Of a DNA stretch of 64,000 nucleotides, positions 61,383-64,000 are shown one piece after another. Numbering within the stretch: the stretch's first letter is position 1; each line of letters starts with the position of its first letter. Origin of the DNA: Chiua virens (taxonomy: Eukaryota; Basidiomycota; Agaricomycetes; Boletales; Boletaceae). A program made the translations under genes and the position numbers. The notes beneath the pieces were generated by a model that ran no database searches, was not told the DNA's origin, and worked only from the letters and a program-made list of their open reading frames with translations. The DNA is taken from positions 124,001-188,000 of the forward strand of contig JAHNUO010000030.1 in assembly GCA_019787685.1 (NCBI GenBank). Direction: 5' to 3'.

Positions 61383-61600
61383 GAGAGGTAGGAACAAGGT
61401 TTCCAGTTGCCATTGATGTCGGTTTGGAGGAGTACTCCACTGGTGGCGAATTTGGAAGCGTCTATAGCAATGGTGAATGGGCAAAAGGTGTCGGGGAATT
61501 TGAGGACAGGGTCAGTGGTGAAGGCGCTTTTAAGACGTTCAAAGGCTGTGATTTGGGGAGTATCCCAAGTCCAAGGGGCATCCTTTTTGGTAAGGTTGAC

Positions 61601-62358
61601 TGTTACGATAGTCCCAGGTAGGGCCTAGCGTAGATGCAAAAGCGCTAAGTACCAAGCGGCTGCGATAACTCAAACAACCACCACTTGATACATGGCGCGC
61701 TGTAGAGTTCAAGGAGGAGTATTGGTCAGCGGATTGCTACCAGTGAGACGAGTTAGAACTTAGGATGTTGCCTAAGAGCGTCCTGTTGGGAATCTATACC
61801 CGAAGGACCAAGACTGCCCCTTGCGATCGGGGTGGACCGAGGTGCTGGACATTGGTCGCAGCGACGAGGGATGGCTTAGGTTAAGCCCGAAGAGGAGCAG
61901 TGATACTAGCTAGATTGCGTAGATCAAGACTGAGGTACATGGGTATCACTGCGCCGTATTTATACTACGAAAGTAGTGCGCGGACCAATAGTCTAAAAGG
62001 GTGGCCATGAAGAGCGGAATAGACAAAGGGCCAAAAGGAGTCGTGCGGGGTGGAAGCCTTGGACAGACGAAGGTTCAAAAGGTAAATCACAGGAGCTGTC
62101 TAAATGACAGCGGAGAAGAAGGGGATCCTTACCGGATTGGGAAAAGGAAGAAGGAAGCGACGACGGAACAATGGGTTGGGCCAGAGTCGCGTAATCGGAT
62201 CAAGCGGAAGAAGAAAGAAGGAAGCGGGGCAAAGGGTTAAGCCCTTGCTGAGTAATCCGAGACAAGGGTAAGCCTTGCGGATAGAACGTAGAAGGTACCT
62301 ATGGTACCGAGTGTAGTGAAAGTAGCAAGAAAAGTAAAGCAAAAGATGAATCGTAACA
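61601..62358. mobile_element. solo LTR, copy 2 (758 bp, TSD TTGAC)
   Basis: Starts TGTTACGATAG and ends TCGTAACA, with TTGAC at 61596-61600 and 62359-62363. Same family as 27999-28648, with about 110 bp of additional sequence. It splits the RT domain of the gypsy pol gene. Confidence 0.92.
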
Positions 62359-64000
62359 TTGACAAGGGGTTGAGCAATGGTGGAGTAATTAGGGATGAAC
62401 TGTTGGTAGAAGTTGGCAAACCCCATGAACAATCAGACGTCTCGTAGTTTAGTGGGGGTAGGCCAATCAGCTATACCCACAACTTTTATTGGGTCCATGG
62501 TGAGTTTGCCAGGGCGAGTGATCATACCGAGATATTCCACTTCGGTGGTGGCAAAGTGGCATTTTTTGAGTTTGAGGTGAAGGTTGAGTTCCTTCATACA
62601 GGCAAGAACATGTTTGGTGCACTCAGTATGTTTGGCTTCATTGTCAGAAAAGATCAGGAGGTTGTCCATGTAGATGACAAGCCACCCTTTGGCAATCATA
62701 TCACAGAAGGAATCATTCATGAAGTGTTGGAACGTTGCAGGGGAATTGGTCAGTCCAAAGAACATGACTGTGGGTTCAAAGAGGCTGCGATGGGTGATGA
62801 ACGCAGCTTTCCACTGGTGCCCATCTTTAATTTGGACATTGTTGTAGCCCCATCGGACGTCGAACTTGGTAAAAAGCTTGGCATCCTTAAGCTTATCAAC
62901 GAGGTCAGAGATGAGGGGGAGAGGGCATGCATCGTGAATGGTATGTTTGTTGATATAGCAGTAGTCTTGGCAGGGATGAAGCTTACCATCCTTTTTCTTG
63001 ACGAAGAAGAAAGGGGAGGCCTGGGGAGAGTTTGAGGGATGGATTTTGCCATTGGCCAGATGTTCATCAATGAATTCATCTGTGGCTTTCTGCTCATCTG
63101 GGGATAAAGGGTAGACCTTCCCCACCTTGGGTTTGAACAAGTCTTTGAGGTGGATTTTGTGGTCACAAGATTGGGATGGGGGCATTTGGTTGAATGGTTC
63201 TTTTGCAAACACAGATTCGAACTTGGCGTACTCTGGAGGGAGGGATACTTTGGCCTTGGGTGCCACCACGGCAAGAGAGGTGATGTTTGTGAGTTTGTCA
63301 GGCAGGGTGGTTTGAACAAAGCATTGTCCGGCGCGCATGACATGGTTTACAGAGTTTTGTACCAAGCCAATCATGAAATGATGGCCGGTTTGCATATTTA
63401 GGTAGTCATAGAGCTTGCCATTCCAGATGGGATCTATGTCAAGGTAACAGACCAGGCAGTTTGGCGGAGGGTGAGTGAGTGAGTTTAGTGGAATGGTGGG
63501 GTTTGTTGGTGATGATAGGAGGAAGATTGGTCTGGGGAGGGGATATAGTGATGGTTTTGGTGACCCAGTCGATGACTGGGTTGGTCGCTTTAAGCCAGGG
63601 AAGTCCGAGGATGACATTTTCGGAACCACAATGGATAATGTGGAATTTTACATGCTGGAGTATCCTGCCAAGCGTGATTCACAGGGTGGTGGTGAATTTG
63701 ATGTCACCGTTTTTGTTCATGGTGGCATCTACATTCCTGACTGGGATTGGGTTCAGGAGACGTTCTTTTGGGAACTTGTTCTTCTGGATGAAATGCCAGT
63801 CAATACAGTTAATCCTGGCTCCTGAGTCTATGACAGCACAGGTGTTGACATCTTTCGAGGTAGTAGTAGCATTCAATCTAACGGGGATTTGCATAGATTG
63901 GGAGGATAATTCAGCTACTAGTACATTGCTATGAGAAGTGGAAGATACTGGTGTCGAAGTGGTCTTCCTTCTTAAAAACCCGTGACCGGAGTGGTCACCT

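Larger units (their letters stand above)
60365..63894 (-). pseudogene. Ty3/gypsy pol polyprotein: protease, RT, RNase H, integrase N-terminus
   Basis: Order on the minus strand: protease with AVIDSGA (63832 region) and VILGLPWL; RT with PLSPDEQKATDEFI, SPFFFVKKKDGKL, FDVRWGYNN, FFGLTNSPATFQ and VIYMDN (catalytic YMDD altered), LGM; then RDV and TGA at 62435-62433, FANFYQQFIP; an LTR insertion; LTKKDAPWTW, DASKFATSGVLL; a MITE insertion; RNase H with NYDIYDRELLAV, SDHKNLMYF and QARW, then a TGA where LSRRPDHV is expected; and the integrase HHCC region YQGHMYVP...HHHDSVTADHLG ending near 60365. The rest of the integrase is missing. The gag part lies beyond the window. Multiple Arg-to-Cys/Trp/stop changes fit C-to-T mutation. 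Dead copy. Confidence 0.9.

Overview
The window looks like a repeat-rich, probably heterochromatic or subtelomere-like stretch of a filamentous basidiomycete genome, most likely Agaricomycetes. Introns are 48-60 nt with clean GT-AG ends. The coding content is a typical basidiomycete mobile-element set: KDZ transposase, CACTA/Tnp2, Helitron Rep-helicases, an OrsD-type zinc finger/RecQ helicase, Tc1 elements, Ty3/gypsy, and lineage-expanded KOW, WD40 and F-box families. I cannot name the species. No tRNA, rRNA or ordinary housekeeping gene was recognised.

Layout. 0.4-1.2 kb: a small acidic-repeat gene with one stop codon. 2.1-10.8 kb: a broken OrsD/RecQ helicase gene between two decamer satellite arrays in opposite orientation (short at 2.28-2.40 kb, two kilobases at 8.69-10.76 kb). 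11.2-13.0 kb: relics of two genes. 13.1-21.5 kb: a KDZ locus. A degraded KDZ transposase (+) and an apparently intact divergent partner gene (-) lie between two arrays of the palindrome GATATATC. 21.5-22.7 kb: an apparently intact proline/serine-rich gene. 22.95-24.56 kb: Tc1 copy 1. 24.8-27.0 kb: a decayed KOW/Spt5-like gene. 28.0-28.65 kb: a solo LTR. 28.7-29.95 kb: a WD40 pseudogene. 30.5-31.4 kb: two small conserved-looking genes of unknown role.

31.5-41.3 kb: Helitron 1, with duplicated 5' ends, a complete Rep-helicase gene model (1850 codons, two stops), a 3' hairpin, a ten-copy 157-bp satellite and then a second copy of the 3' hairpin. 42.0-42.8 kb: an F-box-like relic. 43.2-54.8 kb (-): a CACTA Tnp2 transposase gene split by Helitron 2 (43.6-50.0 kb), by a probable solo LTR (53.7-54.2 kb) and by a 146-bp tandem duplication. 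56.7-58.6 kb: a nearly perfect 0.8-kb-arm palindrome. 58.7-60.3 kb: Tc1 copy 2. 60.4-63.9 kb (-): a Ty3/gypsy pol gene (protease, RT, RNase H, integrase zinc finger) carrying a nested hAT-type MITE with an 8-bp target duplication and a nested solo LTR.

A common thread is decay by C-to-T and G-to-A change. More than twenty in-frame stops can be explained as CGA to TGA, CAG/CAA to TAG/TAA or TGG to TAG/TGA, often against a paralogue in the same window. This suggests repeat-directed mutation or methyl-CpG deamination. Against that background the KDZ partner gene, the proline-rich gene and the small gene at 30.5 kb remain open.
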